From: Bettongia penicillata ogilbyi
Taxonomy: Eukaryota; Chordata; Mammalia; Diprotodontia; Potoroidae
Assembly: GCA_023548195.1 (NCBI GenBank)
Contig: JAJHZJ010000014.1
Span: forward strand, 13,678,718-13,742,717
Reading direction: 5' to 3'
DNA: 64,000 nucleotides
Made by a program: the position numbers and the translations under genes. The notes below the pieces were generated by a model. The model was not told the origin of the DNA. It saw only the letters and a list, made by a program, of their open reading frames with translations, and made no database searches. Positions 1 to 11,967 of the stretch are shown in pieces. Numbering within the stretch: the first letter of the stretch is position 1; each line of letters begins with the position of its first letter.

Positions 1-699
1 TTTTTTTCACAATGTGGCTTTACTCTAAAGGCAACAAATATCGAGTAAGCATTTACCATGTAAAGGATACTGTAAAGGCACTGGAGATACAAAGACCAAA
101 ATGAAGGTCCTGCCTCCCCCCATCTGTCTTAGCTACTGAGGAAAGTAGTAAGTATTTTCATATGAAAAAAAATTTTTAAGGTCTTTCCTAGAACTGAAAG
201 TAATATTTACAAGGCTGTTACTACACCCATGCATATAGAAAACTACCTAGACATAGTCTGTCTTCCCAAAAGATGGTTAAATATAATTGAGTACAATTGA
301 ATCATTATCTCTAAAGAAGTCACATTTACAAAGAAGTAATGCAACCTTTCAGTTTTAATCCTTTTAAGAATTTTTTTTTACTAAAGAAACTAGTCACTTT
401 TTTAAGTCTCGATTTCTTCCTTGCATTTGTTACTGCTTTTTAGGACTCTTTCCAATGAAAAACAGAATGATTAAGAATTAAAAGGAAGAAGTGAAAGTTT
501 TACTTTTCCTAAGAAAACCCTACAAAGTATGTAAATTGAATACTTTTGATCTCTTGGCATATAAGTTTAAAAAAATAATAAAAAGATTTCAAGCTATAGC
601 CTAAACTGTCCATTTTTCTGCTTGATTTTTAATGTCTGAACTATTTTTAAAATTTATATGCATTTTGTTTTAAAAAAATTTTCTGCTTTTATTTTTCAG
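1..699 (+). other. BAZ1A: BAZ1A intron, partial (3' part)
   Basis: This AT-rich stretch precedes the first visible BAZ1A exon and ends in a pyrimidine-rich tract and TTTTTCAG acceptor at 692-699. I see no gene or clearly assignable repeat in it. The upstream exons of the gene lie to the left of the window. Confidence 0.8.
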
Positions 700-842
700 A
701 CTCATCTCCCAAGACACTGAACCGAAGGAGTTCAGGCAGACAGGGTGGCGTCCATGAATTGTCTGCTTTTGAACAACTTATTGTAGAACTAGTACGACAT
801 GATGACAGCTGGCCTTTCTTGAAACTGGTTTCCAAGATCCAG
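700..842 (+). CDS. BAZ1A: BAZ1A antepenultimate coding exon, start of bromodomain
   Basis: BAZ1A (ACF1) is the large non-catalytic subunit of the ISWI remodellers ACF and CHRAC; it partners SMARCA5 and spaces nucleosomes in the nucleus. The exon encodes 47 complete codons beginning SSPKTLNRRSSGRQGGVHEL and ending LKLVSKIQ. It opens inside a codon (two bases, AC, finish it), follows TTTTTCAG, and ends CAG|GTAAGT in phase 0. The second half (LSAFEQLIVELVRHDDSWPF) is the first helix of the C-terminal bromodomain. It matches mammalian BAZ1A as I remember it, with only a few conservative changes. No ATG belongs here because the exon is internal. Confidence 0.95.
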
Positions 843-2439
843 GTAAGTGTGAGTGAATATAAATTGATAATATGATAAAATATATCTATCTTCATATTTT
901 GAATGAGTGACTAGTTAGTTATAACTAAGTTGTCCAAAAGAATTCATTTTTCCTTATAAGTCGCTAATTTTTTCAGTAGTTGTAGTATATTAGTAGTATA
1001 AATATAGGGAAAATATGTAGTTGTGGATGAAACCAAGAGTAATATACCCTTCTAGTTATTTAATCAGCTTAAGATGATGATGACGAGTCAGATCTGTGGT
1101 TTCAGCAGTAAAATGAAAATAATTTTAATAGGTGTCAGCTTGAAAGTTTGGTTGAAAGAGGCAGACAAGCTAGGTGATTATAAATTCATATTGTTTATTC
1201 CCTTAAAGCTAGCAGATAATGTGTGTCATGGAGCCAAAACATAAGTTTTGATTGTCTAATAAAAGATGAACCCCTTTAAATACGTTTCAGGACAATCACA
1301 AATCAGGATGTTTGTATCCCTCAGATTTGTGGTCTCCATATCTGTTTAACAATACTGTGAGAAAGGAAGTTTCTTAGTTGAATAAGTTGTAAATACAAAT
1401 TGACAAGACAATTGACAAAGTAGTGTCAGTTGCAAATTAGGATCCTAGGATATCTGAGTTTCCCCCATATAGCATATGTCCCTGGGATACCAAGATATGA
1501 GAAGTCAAGCTTATCTGGTCTGTGAAGTTGCTGACACAGGAAAGAAAGGGCGTTTTTAGAGCAAAGAAGTCTGATTGATTAGTTCAGGCTTTGAACCCTT
1601 ATTGAGGTTCAAATGATCTGAAATGATTATATCACAGGATATCTTGCTATTGTCAGCTCTAGGGTTCAGGATAGTTTACATTAAAAGGTTCAGATAGAAA
1701 CTATTATATTTTTTAAAAACTTTTCTATTTTTTATTATACTAGTTGAGTAGAACAATGGATTTTTCACCTTCCTGCCTACCTATTTTCTTTTTCTTTGTG
1801 ATCCCTTTATTTATTAGCAATGTGTGCTGTAGTCCAAGCACAAGGAAATTTGGAAATACGCTAACATGCAAAAATCAGATTTGATTACCAAAGATGTTTT
1901 CTATCTGATTTCCTAAATTTATTTCTTGTGGTGTCGGGGAAGAGACTAGAGGTGGTGTTTTGTCTCACTTTACCATATTTGTCTAGTCTTAGTCATCTAC
2001 TTTTGTCAATAAGACAGCATGACAAAATGCAGATCACTGAAATTGAGTCACTCCTTAAGTACTTCATAGGGTTATTGAGAGAATCAAATAAGATAAAGGG
2101 ACTATGAATTTTAGTTGTTATGCTTTCCTCTCTGGGTGGTCTTTATTGTCTATTGCTTGGAACATGGTACACATTTCCTGTTCAGTAACCAGAAACACAA
2201 TATTTGACAATATTGGCATTGCATTTGTAAACCTTCATGAGTCTTATTGCTTGCCTCTATGGCAGTATTGACCATTATCTGCTTTTTATGACTACCCTTC
2301 CTAAATCTGCTAGAAAGATAGAGAGATTGAAGCTGCTGTTGTATATTTGAAGTGAATGTGTGATTTCCCACTGTAGAGAACAGTGAATGTTGACAACTGA
2401 TCTTTATAGTTTATAGGCTTTAGGGACTGCCTCAAGGTA

Positions 2440-2545
2440 CTGAGAGAGTTGAGTGTTTTGTAGTTCTATAGTTACATCATGTGTCAGAGTCAGGATTTGA
2501 ATGTAGCTCTCTGTCATTCTTTCTCTCTATGGATCGCATTACACA
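2440..2545 (+). repeat. MIR-like SINE fragment in BAZ1A intron
   Basis: The run from ACTGCCTCAAGGTACTGAG through GAGTCAGGATTTGAATG is a decayed form of the MIR/CORE-SINE 3' half, whose usual words are 'cacacagctagtaagtg' and 'ggatttgaac'. The remainder of the intron (843-2792) shows no gene. Confidence 0.45.
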
Positions 2546-2792
2546 AATGTAAAAATATTTCTGAACAACTTTGCAAGACTATCTTAACCACTTAATGTTT
2601 AATTTTTGTTTGGAACCATGCCTTAATTTGTTTTATGCTTTTAATGTTCAACTTTTGAGAAGGCTAATAGTTCCTTTCTCTGTTCTCTTGAGCCTTTAAT
2701 AATGTCCACTTGTAATATAATGATATTTTGGTGAATTTTCTTTGGTTAACAGTATTTTCTTTATTAAATATGTTTAAATGATTATTTTACAG

Positions 2793-2880
2793 GTACCAGA
2801 CTACTATGATATCATCAAGAAACCTATTGCCTTAAATATAATCCGTGAAAAAGTGAACAAATGTGAATATAAACTAGCTT
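2793..2880 (+). CDS. BAZ1A: BAZ1A penultimate coding exon, bromodomain core
   Basis: This exon carries the ZA loop and middle helices of the acetyl-lysine reader: VPDYYDIIKKPIALNIIREK, then VNKCEYKLA. The PDYYDIIKKP signature is the classic bromodomain ZA-loop motif. The acceptor is TTTTACAG at 2785-2792 and the donor is GTAAGT at 2881. It starts in phase 0 and leaves one base (T) to be completed by CT in the last exon, giving Ser. With its neighbours it forms one continuous reading frame with no frameshift or stop, so the gene is intact here. Confidence 0.96.
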
Positions 2881-3367
2881 GTAAGTAATTTACATTTGTT
2901 TCTCTTAAGGTTTTTTTTATTGTTTCTGATTCAATTCATGTCAGTTATACTCAGCATTGTGCGAAGAAAGAGAAGTTTAGAAGTAATAGAGCATTATTTC
3001 ATTTATTTTCATAAACTTTTATATGAAAAATTATTTTCTTTTCAACTGTGTGGATGCTACATTTTCTCTTGGTTTTAATTATGAATATCTGATATTTAAT
3101 AGGCTGCCAAATAGGGATCTAAAACAGTTAAGGATTGAGTAAAAAGTGCCACTGAATAAATAATCAGAGATAAACTTTAATGTAATTATAGATAAATGGA
3201 CTGAGAACACCTGCTTTGAAAGTGCTTTGGCCTCTGCACTATATTTTTATAGGTACATAGGACAAAAGTACCAGATGTCATTCTGCTGCCTTTTACAGGC
3301 CCCCAATTTACTTAATAATAAAAATAATAACAAGGGCCCATTCCCTTCATATAATTTTTAAGATTAT

Positions 3368-3565
3368 TGTAGTGGGAAGAATGTTGGACTTCAAATCAAT
3401 AGATCTGGGTTCAGATCCTCACTCTTACACTCAGTAACCTTGGATAAATCATTTAATCTCTGTGAAACTCAGTTTCCTCATCTGTAAAATGGAGATAACG
3501 ATACTTGCACTTCTTAATTTGTGAAGTGTAAATGAGAAGATTTATATTTATATACAACACTTTAA
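3368..3565 (+). repeat. MIR SINE in the last BAZ1A intron
   Basis: The order GTGGGAAGAATGTTGGACTT, TGGGTTCAGATCCTCACTC, CCTTGGATAAATCATTTAA and CTCAGTTTCCTCATCTGTAA follows the MIR consensus from its tRNA-derived head to the core. It is an old copy on the same strand as the gene. Confidence 0.8.
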
Positions 3566-3663
3566 TAAGCCTTTTATGAATGTAATTTGCTTTCAAAAAT
3601 TTACGTTTTTTGGTTGTACAACAGCTTTATAACCTTCATATTAACTCCTCTTTTTGTTCCTAG

Positions 3664-3857
3664 CTGAGTTTATTGAAGACGTTGAATTAATGTTTTCAAA
3701 CTGCTTTGAGTACAACCCTCGTAATACAAGTGAAGCAAAAGCTGGAACTAGACTTCAAGCATTTTTCCACATTCAAGCTCAAAAGCTTGGACTGCATGTT
3801 ATACCTGGTAACGTGGACCACACTTTGCCTCCAGCGGCAAAAAAGTCACGAATATAA
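3664..3857 (+). CDS. BAZ1A: BAZ1A last coding exon, end of bromodomain and C-terminus
   Basis: After the acceptor TTGTTCCTAG the exon reads (S)EFIEDVELMFSNCFEYNPRN and continues to the C-terminal AAKKSRI and TAA at 3855-3857. The YNPRN segment holds the asparagine (YN) that contacts acetyl-lysine in bromodomains, so the pocket looks functional. The final basic PPAAKKSRI tail matches the C-terminus remembered for mammalian BAZ1A and could be a nuclear-localisation element (inference). An ATG at 3654 lies in the intron just before the acceptor; it opens a reading frame but is not the start of a separate gene. Together the three exons supply about the last 140 residues of a protein of roughly 1,550. 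Confidence 0.96.
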
Positions 3858-4672
3858 CTTGTCCTTCTAAAGGATTTATTCTGAGGAAAACCTAATGCTA
3901 TTCATGAAAATGGAATATTAAATCATGCTACAAAGCAGTCATACCATAAAGCAGTAACAACTGTTTAACCACTTTGAAGTGTGGCCTGCACTATGTTCTC
4001 AAATTTTAATATTAAGCACTCAGGAGAATGTAGGAAAGATTTCCTTTGCTACAATTTTGTTCATTGTCTGTTTGATATATGTATTGGATACAGTACTTGT
4101 TTACAGAAGTTTTAACATGTTTTAAAGATCATTCATGTGTCCAAGTATCTTGCAAAAATAATTATTTTCTACACCTTTGACTTGTTTTTCATCTTTTACT
4201 TTTTTCTAGACTCTGGCATTGTGGGGGTTTTATTGATATAAATGAAATCTTCTATTTTAGCACAGTTTAGAAACTGTAAATGACCAAGAATTGTTTTGTG
4301 AGCACATCCTTTGAACACTACACATGAATGAGTACAATTTTTTGCATATCGTTAAAAGTGCTGTACCAGTGCTAGCTGGAGGTATTCAGTTGGAATTTAT
4401 TAAGTAGATATTTATTTAGTATTCAAAGAAATTTGTGGATTTGTTTTTGTATTTATAAAATTTGTACCTGGAAAAAGTTCCTTAAATTTTTTAAAAAATT
4501 TACTGTGTTTTTGTTTGTTCCTCTAACTTTTCCTAATGATCATCCGAAAAAGGTAACACCCTCCCTTTTCCCTGGCAGTTCGTCCAGCGATAAATAGCTT
4601 TTACAGAACTGTGTTATAAGTTTCAACGTACAACTTTATAAGTGTACAAATAAAGTAAATTTTTCAAAGTAT
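3858..4672 (+). other. BAZ1A: BAZ1A 3'UTR
   Basis: AT-rich sequence from the stop codon to just past a canonical AATAAA at 4649-4654. The cleavage point near 4672 is an inference from the usual 10-30 nt spacing. No transposon is evident inside it, as expected for a retained 3'UTR. Confidence 0.8.
4649..4654 (+). terminator. BAZ1A: BAZ1A polyadenylation signal AATAAA
   Basis: Canonical hexamer in the context GTACAAATAAAGTAAATTTT, about 790 nt after the stop. The GT/T-rich ATTCTGATTTTGTGG just downstream fits a downstream element. Confidence 0.8.
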
Positions 4673-5004
4673 TCTGATTTTGTGGAATTCATTGCTGTAG
4701 TCTATGCCCTCATTTACAGCCTTTTTAACACATAAAGGCTACATGAACTGACAAAATTGCTGACATTTGAGAAATAGGGTTGATTTGGGTCACAGCTGCA
4801 TCTGAATTATGCAGCCAGAATATCTCATAATTCAGTGGGTAGGTCTCCAGTAACACTGAGTTTAGATATTTGCTCAGCTGCTTTTTCTTGTGCATGCCAT
4901 CTGTTTTCATGGTAGGAGTAATAAGGGCTCTAGGGTCATTTAGCAGTTGTGGCCTTTGTCTTAGAATGTCTGTATCCCTTGTAGGAAATTATTCATATAG
5001 AAAA
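4673..5004. other. Intergenic, nothing assigned
   Basis: Begins the 43-kb gap between BAZ1A and CFL2. I see no gene, promoter or clear repeat in these 330 bases. Confidence 0.5.
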
Positions 5005-7135
5005 GAGTGTATACCACAGTAGTATTCTATTGCATTTATATGCCACAGTCTGTTTAGCCATTCTTCAATTGATGGATATCTTAATTTCCAATTCTAAGCT
5101 GTCACAAAAAAAGTAAATATTGTAGAGTATATGGGGACTTTCTTATCTATGACTTCCTTGAGTTTTAAGTCTATTAATGGAGTCTCTGGTTCAAAAGGGT
5201 ATAAACATTTTCTTCACTTCATTTGCATAATTCCAAATTGGCCTTTCAAAACTGTTGTACTATTTTATGGCTCTACCAACAACTTCTTAGTGTGTCCAGC
5301 ATTCCACAACCCCTCCAAAGTCAATTTTATTATATCGGCAGGGCTCTTTATAGTAGTTTTTTTGTTTAAGGAGCACTTTGTAATTTAATCTCTGCTAGTC
5401 TTTTGTATGCAATGGTAGGTTGGTCTCCAGATAGTTTAGGAATTTTGTAGTCATTTGGAATGTGTTTTCCCTTCGTGTTATTGCTTCCTGTGTTTTGCTG
5501 TTAATTATGTAGGAATGCTTTTGATTTATTTTGTAGACTGTACCTTTGCTAAGTTGTTGTCTCCTTTTGTGTCTTTGCTGATTCCGTAGGATTTCCCATC
5601 ATATCATCAGCTAAATTGGGTAGTTTATTTCCTCTTTACCCAACATTATGCCGTAATTTCTGTCTTGTCTTATTGCTACTGTTAGTATTTCCAGAATTAT
5701 ATCAAAGAATATAATTCTGTGGGGGGTAATGGGCATCCTGACTTCACTTTTGTATTTGTTGGAAAAAGTTCTATGTATTCTCATGTATGTATGATGCCTG
5801 CTTTTGATTTTAAATAGGTGATGTTTATTTTGATATTTAAAAAGTTCCCTTTGTTTCTATAGATTTTAGGGTGTTCAGCATAGAAGATAATGTACTTTGT
5901 CAAACACATTTTCTGCATCTTTTGATGATCACATGGTTTTTGAATGTTTGGGTTTTTAATGTTTAAATTATTAGTTGTTTTTTTCCCCCTAATATTGAAC
6001 CGTACTTGCAAATGTGGTATAAATTCTGCTTGATCTTAATGAGTATTTCTTTGATAAATTGTGATAGTCTGATAGAATTCGTTTAAAATTTTTGAGTTAA
6101 TGTTAATTTTACCTATAGTTTTCTTTCTGTGTTTTGTATTTCCCTAGTTTATGTATTAGGACTATGTATGACTTATGAAAGGATTCTGGTAGGGTGGTCT
6201 CTTAATTTTTGGGAGTAGTTTGTGAAGTATAGGTTCTAACTTCTTTAACAGTTGGATAGAATTTCCTGTGACTTCCAGGACCAGTTTTTTCTTTTGATAA
6301 TTCCTTTACAACTATATCTATTTCCTTTTCTAAGATTGGGTATTTAATATCTTTATCTGGTTTTCTGATATGTTGTATTTTTGAAAGTGTATTTCTATCT
6401 CTTGTGTTCTGAGTTTTGTTATTAGATAACTGCATGGTATGTTCTCATTTTTTTTTTCATTTCTTCTGGTTTTGCTGTGATTTCACCTTGTTTTTTTGCT
6501 TTTTTATAGATTTTTGATTTTCTGTTTTTAATCAGATTAGCTAAGGCTTTACTAGATTCTACTTAATATTTAACAGAGCCAGCTTTTAATTTTATTTATA
6601 ATTTTTGTTTTTGTTTCCAGTTTATCTATTTCCCCTCTAATTTTTAGTATCTCCTCTTTTGTGTTTTTATTTTACATTTGCTTAATTCTTGATTTTCTGA
6701 GTTTTTAAAATGCATTATTCAGTTCATTAAAACTCTTTGTTAATGTATGTTTGTTAAAGATAGATTTTTTTTGCCTGAGGAATGCTTTAGCTGCATCCCA
6801 GAAATTTCATCACTGTTCCATCATTATCAATATGTTATGGTCTGTTAAGGATAGATTAGCTTTTTCTGCCTTTTTACATTGGTTTGCAATATCTTTGTGC
6901 TCTAGTACATGGTCGAGTTTTGCCAAAAGTCACATGTGGTGTGGAGAAGTGTGTATGTGTGCGGTGTTTTGCAGTACCTTTTAGTAGACACTATATGTCT
7001 TTTAACTTTAGTTTCTTCAGCGGTTTGTTCAGAATCATATTTTCTCTTTTATTTATATTTCTGTTAATTTATCCAAAACTGAGAGTAGGCTCTTGATATC
7101 TCTTTTCACTGTTTTGGTTTTCTTTTTAAAATTTT
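5005..7135 (-). mobile_element. Old L1 ORF2 fragment (3' two thirds), antisense
   Basis: Read on the - strand this follows L1 ORF2 from the reverse transcriptase to the C-terminus. On the + strand the diagnostic antisense phrases occur in L1 order: TAGTATTCTATTGCATTTAT with TTCAATTGATGGATAT (ORF2 end), TTTTCTGCATCTTTTGATGA near 5910 (RT core), and GCTTTAGCTGCATCCCAGAA near 6786. Frames are broken throughout, so this is an ancient dead copy. Confidence 0.8.
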
Positions 7136-7982
7136 TTTAGACAAATTTTAAAACAAATACATAATAAGAAAAGAAAAAATTTAAAATTAAACTTAAAATA
7201 TAAAAAAAATGTGCATAGCAAAACATAGGAGAGGATTAAAATATATAGCAATATCATTTCAAGAAAACCAATATATTAAATACTGTACATTATGTTCAAA
7301 GCTGTCCATCTTTTCTTTGCTTCCTTGTAGGTTTTTTGCAGTCTGCTGTACTGTACACTTTTACTTTGTCCTTTTTTTAACCTTCCTTGCCTCTCCCCAC
7401 CACCCAAGGCTACAATTGAGCATGGATATATTTATTGGTACATACATGTATGCACATACGTAACATATATAAACATATACTTTCCCTAAGACATACTAGT
7501 CCTAGTTTTGTTTTTATGTTTGTGCATATCTCTTATTTCCTGTCTCTCCTAACTCTTCTACTTTGATTCTACCTGCTACCTTGCCCTCCTATTACTTCAC
7601 CTACCCCTACTCCAGCAATCCCTCATTTATCCTCTCATCCCCCTAAATTTAAACAGGCTTCTATATCCCCCTTTTAACCTATTCCCTTATCCTCCCCTCT
7701 AAAGATCATTCCTAAATCTTCTCCCCTCTCCCTATTCCCTTAGAATTTAATTTCTTTCTAAATTTAAAATGCTTTTGTACTCTTCTAGATGTATATGTAT
7801 TTTCTCCTCTTAAATCCATTCCTGACAAAGTAGGTTTCCAGAACTAATAATAGCCTGCTTCTCCCATCTAATTCCTCTGTATTGGTCTTCCTCTTGTACC
7901 TCATATCACATAATTATTCTTTTAGCTGTTCTTGAATGGTTTTACTTTTTGAAGTCATACCATACCCAGGTCTACACCAGTC
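7136..7982 (-). repeat. Pyrimidine-rich repeat, probably L1-related
   Basis: The + strand is strongly CT-rich (e.g. TCCCCCTTTTAACCTATTCC near 7667), like the G/A-rich 3'UTRs of metatherian L1s read backwards. The family assignment is tentative and no coding signal is present. Confidence 0.35.
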
Positions 7983-8475
7983 TTTTTTTTTTTTTAATTT
8001 TTTTATTATTTATTTGTTTTCAGTGTTGTACAATCACTTCCATGTAATTTAAATTTTTTTCCTCCCCCTCCCTCTTTCCTCCCTCCCCAAGTCCCTTGGT
8101 GTTTTGGGATTGTGAAGTCTGGAAGCCACCTCAGATGCCAGCTATTTAGTGCATTCAAGGTCTGCTCAGGTCCTGTCTGTGCCAAGATGGCCCATACTGG
8201 ACTGCGCTCTGCTCCCAGTGTGGTGTGATAGGTGCTTCTTGTAGACCTTCCATGCTGTCTTGGGCTACAGATTTGTTTCACTCTGTCATTCTGTGGGTTC
8301 TGCAGCTAGCTCCAGAATTTGTTTAGAGCTATTTTCCCCAGATATTTGACTGAGTTTGGGGGGAGAGCTCTAGCCAGTCCCTGCTTTTACTCCCTGAGGT
8401 AACCATGGTCTTCTTTAGCAACGAAGGATGAACACAAGCTTTTACTCCACCATCTTGACTCTGCCTGCCCACCCC
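7983..8475 (-). mobile_element. Short L1 derivative: L1 5' end joined to L1 3' end
   Basis: On the - strand the element begins GGCAGAGTCAAGATGGTGGA (RC of about 8446-8465), the AAGATGG opening typical of mammalian L1 5'UTRs. It runs about 380 bp of 5'UTR-like sequence, then passes directly into the purine-rich L1 3' tail (RC of TGTTTTCAGTGTTGTACAAT at 8017-8036) and a poly(A) run (T-run at 7983-7996). The same 3' tail is attached to ordinary L1 ORF2 at 18425-18550. ORF1 and ORF2 are absent. I find no clear target-site duplication. It could be an internal deletion or a non-autonomous L1-driven family. Confidence 0.6.
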
Positions 8476-9239
8476 AGAATTTTTCCCTTCTGATTTTCCC
8501 CTATTCACTTGGATTGTCTTTTTTAATAGTGATTTAGTGGGAGTCTCAAAGCGCTTCAGCTTCCTCACGGTCTTGGCAACGCACATAGGTCTCTATCTCA
8601 AGTGACTTTGGAGTGGTTAGGAATGGCACACAATCCATTCCTGACCAAGTAGGTTTCCTGGATGCTAGGTTTTTACCCTCAAACTTTGTCCAGTCAGGTG
8701 CCACACAGCGCCCTGCCCCTTCTCCCCTCCTTTCTTCACCACAATATCCCCACATTCACCACCACCCCCAACCTTCACACACATATTTTGGTGACCTCTT
8801 TCTTCTTCTTCTTAGTTCTTTGACCTGGCACTTTTACACCTTATCCATGCTGTTGTTACAGGATTGTGGTTCCTGGAAGTCCTTTGCTCCAAATAACTGA
8901 GGTTAGGGCTAGTGGACTAGCTGTTATGCCCAGGCAAATTTCTGCAGGGTCGGGGTTTGGGAGGAGTAGGTACTCATTGAGTATTAGTTCATCAGTTTTG
9001 AGATTTTTTTTGGTAATATACCTGTGTCCTGGACCATAGAGACAGTTGAAATTGCTTTATATTTGGTATATAATTTTTGTTTTGGAGAGGTTTGATGGGT
9101 TGTGGTGAATCAGAGAAAATGTCTAATCTTCCATCTTGTTTCTTATTTGACAAGAAGGTTCTGCTTTTCTTTCTAAATCTTTAGTCAGTTCAACTTTCAA
9201 AGCTGTCTTGTTTATATGTGATTCTTACCTTAACTGTCT
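8476..9239. other. Unassigned, possible L1 5'-region remnant
   Basis: No gene is visible. A short echo, ATTCCTGACCAAGTAGGTTTCC at 8637, resembles ATTCCTGACAAAGTAGGTTTCC at 7819, suggesting two pieces of one repeat family. TTCCATCTTGTTTC near 9130 resembles an L1 5' terminus read backwards, but weakly. Confidence 0.3.
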
Positions 9240-9665
9240 GAAAACATCTTTTTTTTCCTTGTTGTTTTATTTTAGGAAACTGCCTACTCCTATGTCTCTT
9301 AACTCTTCCACATCCATTGAAAAAGAAAAGGACAATCCTTGTAAAAATATGCATAATCAAGCGAAATAAAATCCCGCATTGTCTGCGTCTCAAAAACATG
9401 TCTCATTCATATCTTGAATGTTAGTCACAAACTTGGTAACATATGTCATCATAAATAATTGTCCAGTTTGTCTGCTGTGAATTCTTTTCATAAAATCCTA
9501 TCTATCATTATAAAAGGTATTTTCTTCCTTGGTCTTCCAATTTGTTTACTATGTGACCTTTTATATCTTGAGTTATTTATCCATTTGGAGCTTGTTATTG
9601 GACTATGCCAAATTTTTGTCAGATGGTTTTCCATTTTACTCAGGAGTTTTGTCAAATAATGAATT
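9240..9665 (-). mobile_element. Old L1 3'UTR and ORF2 tail, antisense
   Basis: AAAAGAAAAGGACAATCCTT, ATGCATAATCAAGCGAAAT and later TATTTATCCATTTGGAGCTT follow an older metatherian L1 3' region read backwards; a related copy of the same tail occurs near 24985 (AGCAGAGTCAAGCAAAACAA). It probably belongs with 10230-11930, the gap being a later L2/SINE insertion. Confidence 0.6.
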
Positions 9666-9689
9666 CTTCTGAGAGGTCGGGGTTTTGAT

Positions 9690-9985
9690 CAGTCAGTTCA
9701 TAAACTCTTATTGAGTGCCTTATACAAAAAGGCAAAAGGCAGTTCCTGCTCTCAAGGAATTCACAGTCCAGTGGGGAAGACAACAAGTACATATGTACCA
9801 ACAGACTGCATATGAGATTGATAAAAATCGCAACTGTGAATCTTTCTGTGAATTGACTCACTATAAAAAGTTAAAATACATTCTAGCATTTTGTATGTAA
9901 CTTTTGAAAAAAAAATTGAGATTTGTAAGAATGATTTGTGATAAATACAGAGAAGCATGGGAAGATGTATGAACTGATCCAGAGG
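9690..9985 (-). repeat. L2-class 3' end, antisense
   Basis: CTCTTATTGAGTGCCTTATA followed by GTTCCTGCTCTCAAGGAATT and CACAGTCCAGTGGGG is the reverse of the conserved L2 3' end ('...ctccttgagggcagggactg...cacttaataaat'). Confidence 0.6.
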
Positions 9986-9999
9986 AACCTGAGACAAAT

Positions 10000-10115
10000 A
10001 GATAAAGTGATTTAACTAATTGTCACATAGCTAATAAATGTCTAAGGTTGGATTTGAATTTAGGGCTCCCTGACTTGAGTCCCAGCACTCTATCTACTAC
10101 AACACCTAGCCATCT
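10000..10115 (+). repeat. MIR/CORE-SINE 3' half
   Basis: GTGATTTAACTAATTGTCACATAGCTAATAA, GGTTGGATTTGAATTTAGG and CCAGCACTCTATCTACTAC follow the marsupial MIR-like SINE 3' end in order. Confidence 0.7.
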
Positions 10116-10229
10116 TAGCAAAGTCTGGATTTATCAAAAAAAAAAAATAGATAGCTCTGTTTGTTTGCTTCTGTATATGAAATGGCTAATCTGGTTCTAC
10201 TGGTTATAATCAACCTCTCATTTTTTTAT

Positions 10230-11935
10230 GCAGCACCAAATTGTCTTAATGACTGATTACCACTTTGTACTGTTTAACATCTACCCTTTTCCCCTTCTTT
10301 TCCTTGAGATTCTTGACCTTTTTTCTTTGCTGAATTTTTTCTAGCACCATAATAATTTTGTAGCTTAGTATGGTACTGAAAAGCTATAATTTACATAGCG
10401 CTGTTACTTCTCTTTTTTTGACATGTCCTGATCTAATAATCATCATGAATATTTCTCCAAGAAGAGTTTTCTTTGTAGTTGTATTCATGTGGTTCCTGTT
10501 TTTTGTATGTCTTGGTAGATAGGCTCCCAAGTGTTTTATATATTCTGTAGTTATTTTTAATGGAATTTCTTTCTGCCAGCTAGGTCTTGTCAGTAATAAA
10601 AATTAAAAAGATTATTTCCTGTAGTTCTCCTAAAGTTAGTTAATTCAATTAATTTTTTAGTTGATGTGGTATTCTTAATTTGGGTCTGTGAACTTAAATT
10701 TAAAAAAAATTTTTTTCAGTATAATGGTTTCCTTTGCAATCCTATGAATTTATTTTATGCATTTACAGTTTTTAACTTTATTCTGAGATGGCTTCACCAC
10801 AGTGGCAACAGGGTCCATGACACACAATCTCTGCTCTAGATTGACAATCATATCATCCACAAAATACATTAATTTTGTTTCTTCTTTGCCTATACTTAGT
10901 GCCTTGATTTCTTTTTTTCTTGTCCTGCTATTACCAACTTTTCTAGCACTCTGTTAAAGAATATTGATGCTAATAGATATCTTGGCTTTTATTCTTGATC
11001 TTGCAGCTAATCTTTTACATTACATATGATTTTGGCTCTACATTTTAGATAGATCCTACTTACATATGAAGAAAAGATTCATTTGTTCCTATCATTTTTA
11101 GTTCTATTTTTTATTACTGAAATAGATGTTGGAATTTGCCAAAAGCTTTTTCAGAATCTATTGATATATGTGATTTTATTTATATGAATATGCCATTATG
11201 TTTATTTTGCTTATATTGACCTAACCCTGAATTCCTGGCATAAATTTCACATTATCTTATTATGTGATCTTTTGAAATGTGGTGTTGTAGCCTCTTTTAG
11301 TATTTTATTTAAAGCTTTTCGCTCAAAGTACATTAGGTATAGTTTTATTTTTTCTGTTTTGCCTCTCCTTTGTTTAGATATCAAGATGATATTTGTATCA
11401 CAGAAATTGAAAGGATAGCAACAGTAGAATTAATTATTGTTTTAATGTTTGATAGAATTCACTTAAATCTTTTTTCTTGTTTTTTTTCTTCAAGAGTTCC
11501 TTTATGTTTTCTCAATATTTTGTCCATTTCAAATGTCCATTTATTCTATTATTAGTTTTGTTGGTATATAATTGGGTAAAATAGTTCCTAATGGTTTTTT
11601 TATTCCCATCTTCAGTTGTGAATTTTACATTTTCATTTAAAGTTTTTTCTTTATCATTTTTTATACAACTTGATTTCCATATCTTTTAAAGTCAGATTAG
11701 CTGTTTTAGTTTTACTTACATTTTTTAAAAACCTAACTCTCTCCTAAATCCAATTTGGATTTTGTTTTTGTTTTCCTAGGGGAGGGAAGACTTTCAATTT
11801 TGTTAATCTTTTATTATCAGAATTTGTACTTTGGTATTAGTTTTTTTTAAATCTTGCTTTTCTAGTTTTTAAAAATCCATGTCCAATTTGTTAATCTCTT
11901 ATTTCTGTTCAGAAAACCAAGAAATTGGTCATTGA
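10230..11935 (-). mobile_element. Old L1 ORF2 fragment, antisense
   Basis: Antisense ORF2 words in order: CTTGGTAGATAGGCTCCCAA (10512), TCATATCATCCACAAAATAC (10848), TTTTTCAGAATCTATTGATA (11148, RT core) and TTGATAGAATTCACTTAAAT (11450). No open frame survives. A short stretch near 10680-10800 is interrupted by simple A/T runs. Confidence 0.75.
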
Positions 11936-11939
11936 CACT

Positions 11940-11967
11940 ATATGTGCAATATACATATTGCACATAT
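11940..11967. repeat. 28-bp perfect palindrome
   Basis: ATATGTGCAATAT, spacer AC, ATATTGCACATAT: 13-nt arms pair perfectly around a 2-nt spacer. It sits between the old L1 and the LTR-like element to the right. Function unknown. Confidence 0.85.
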
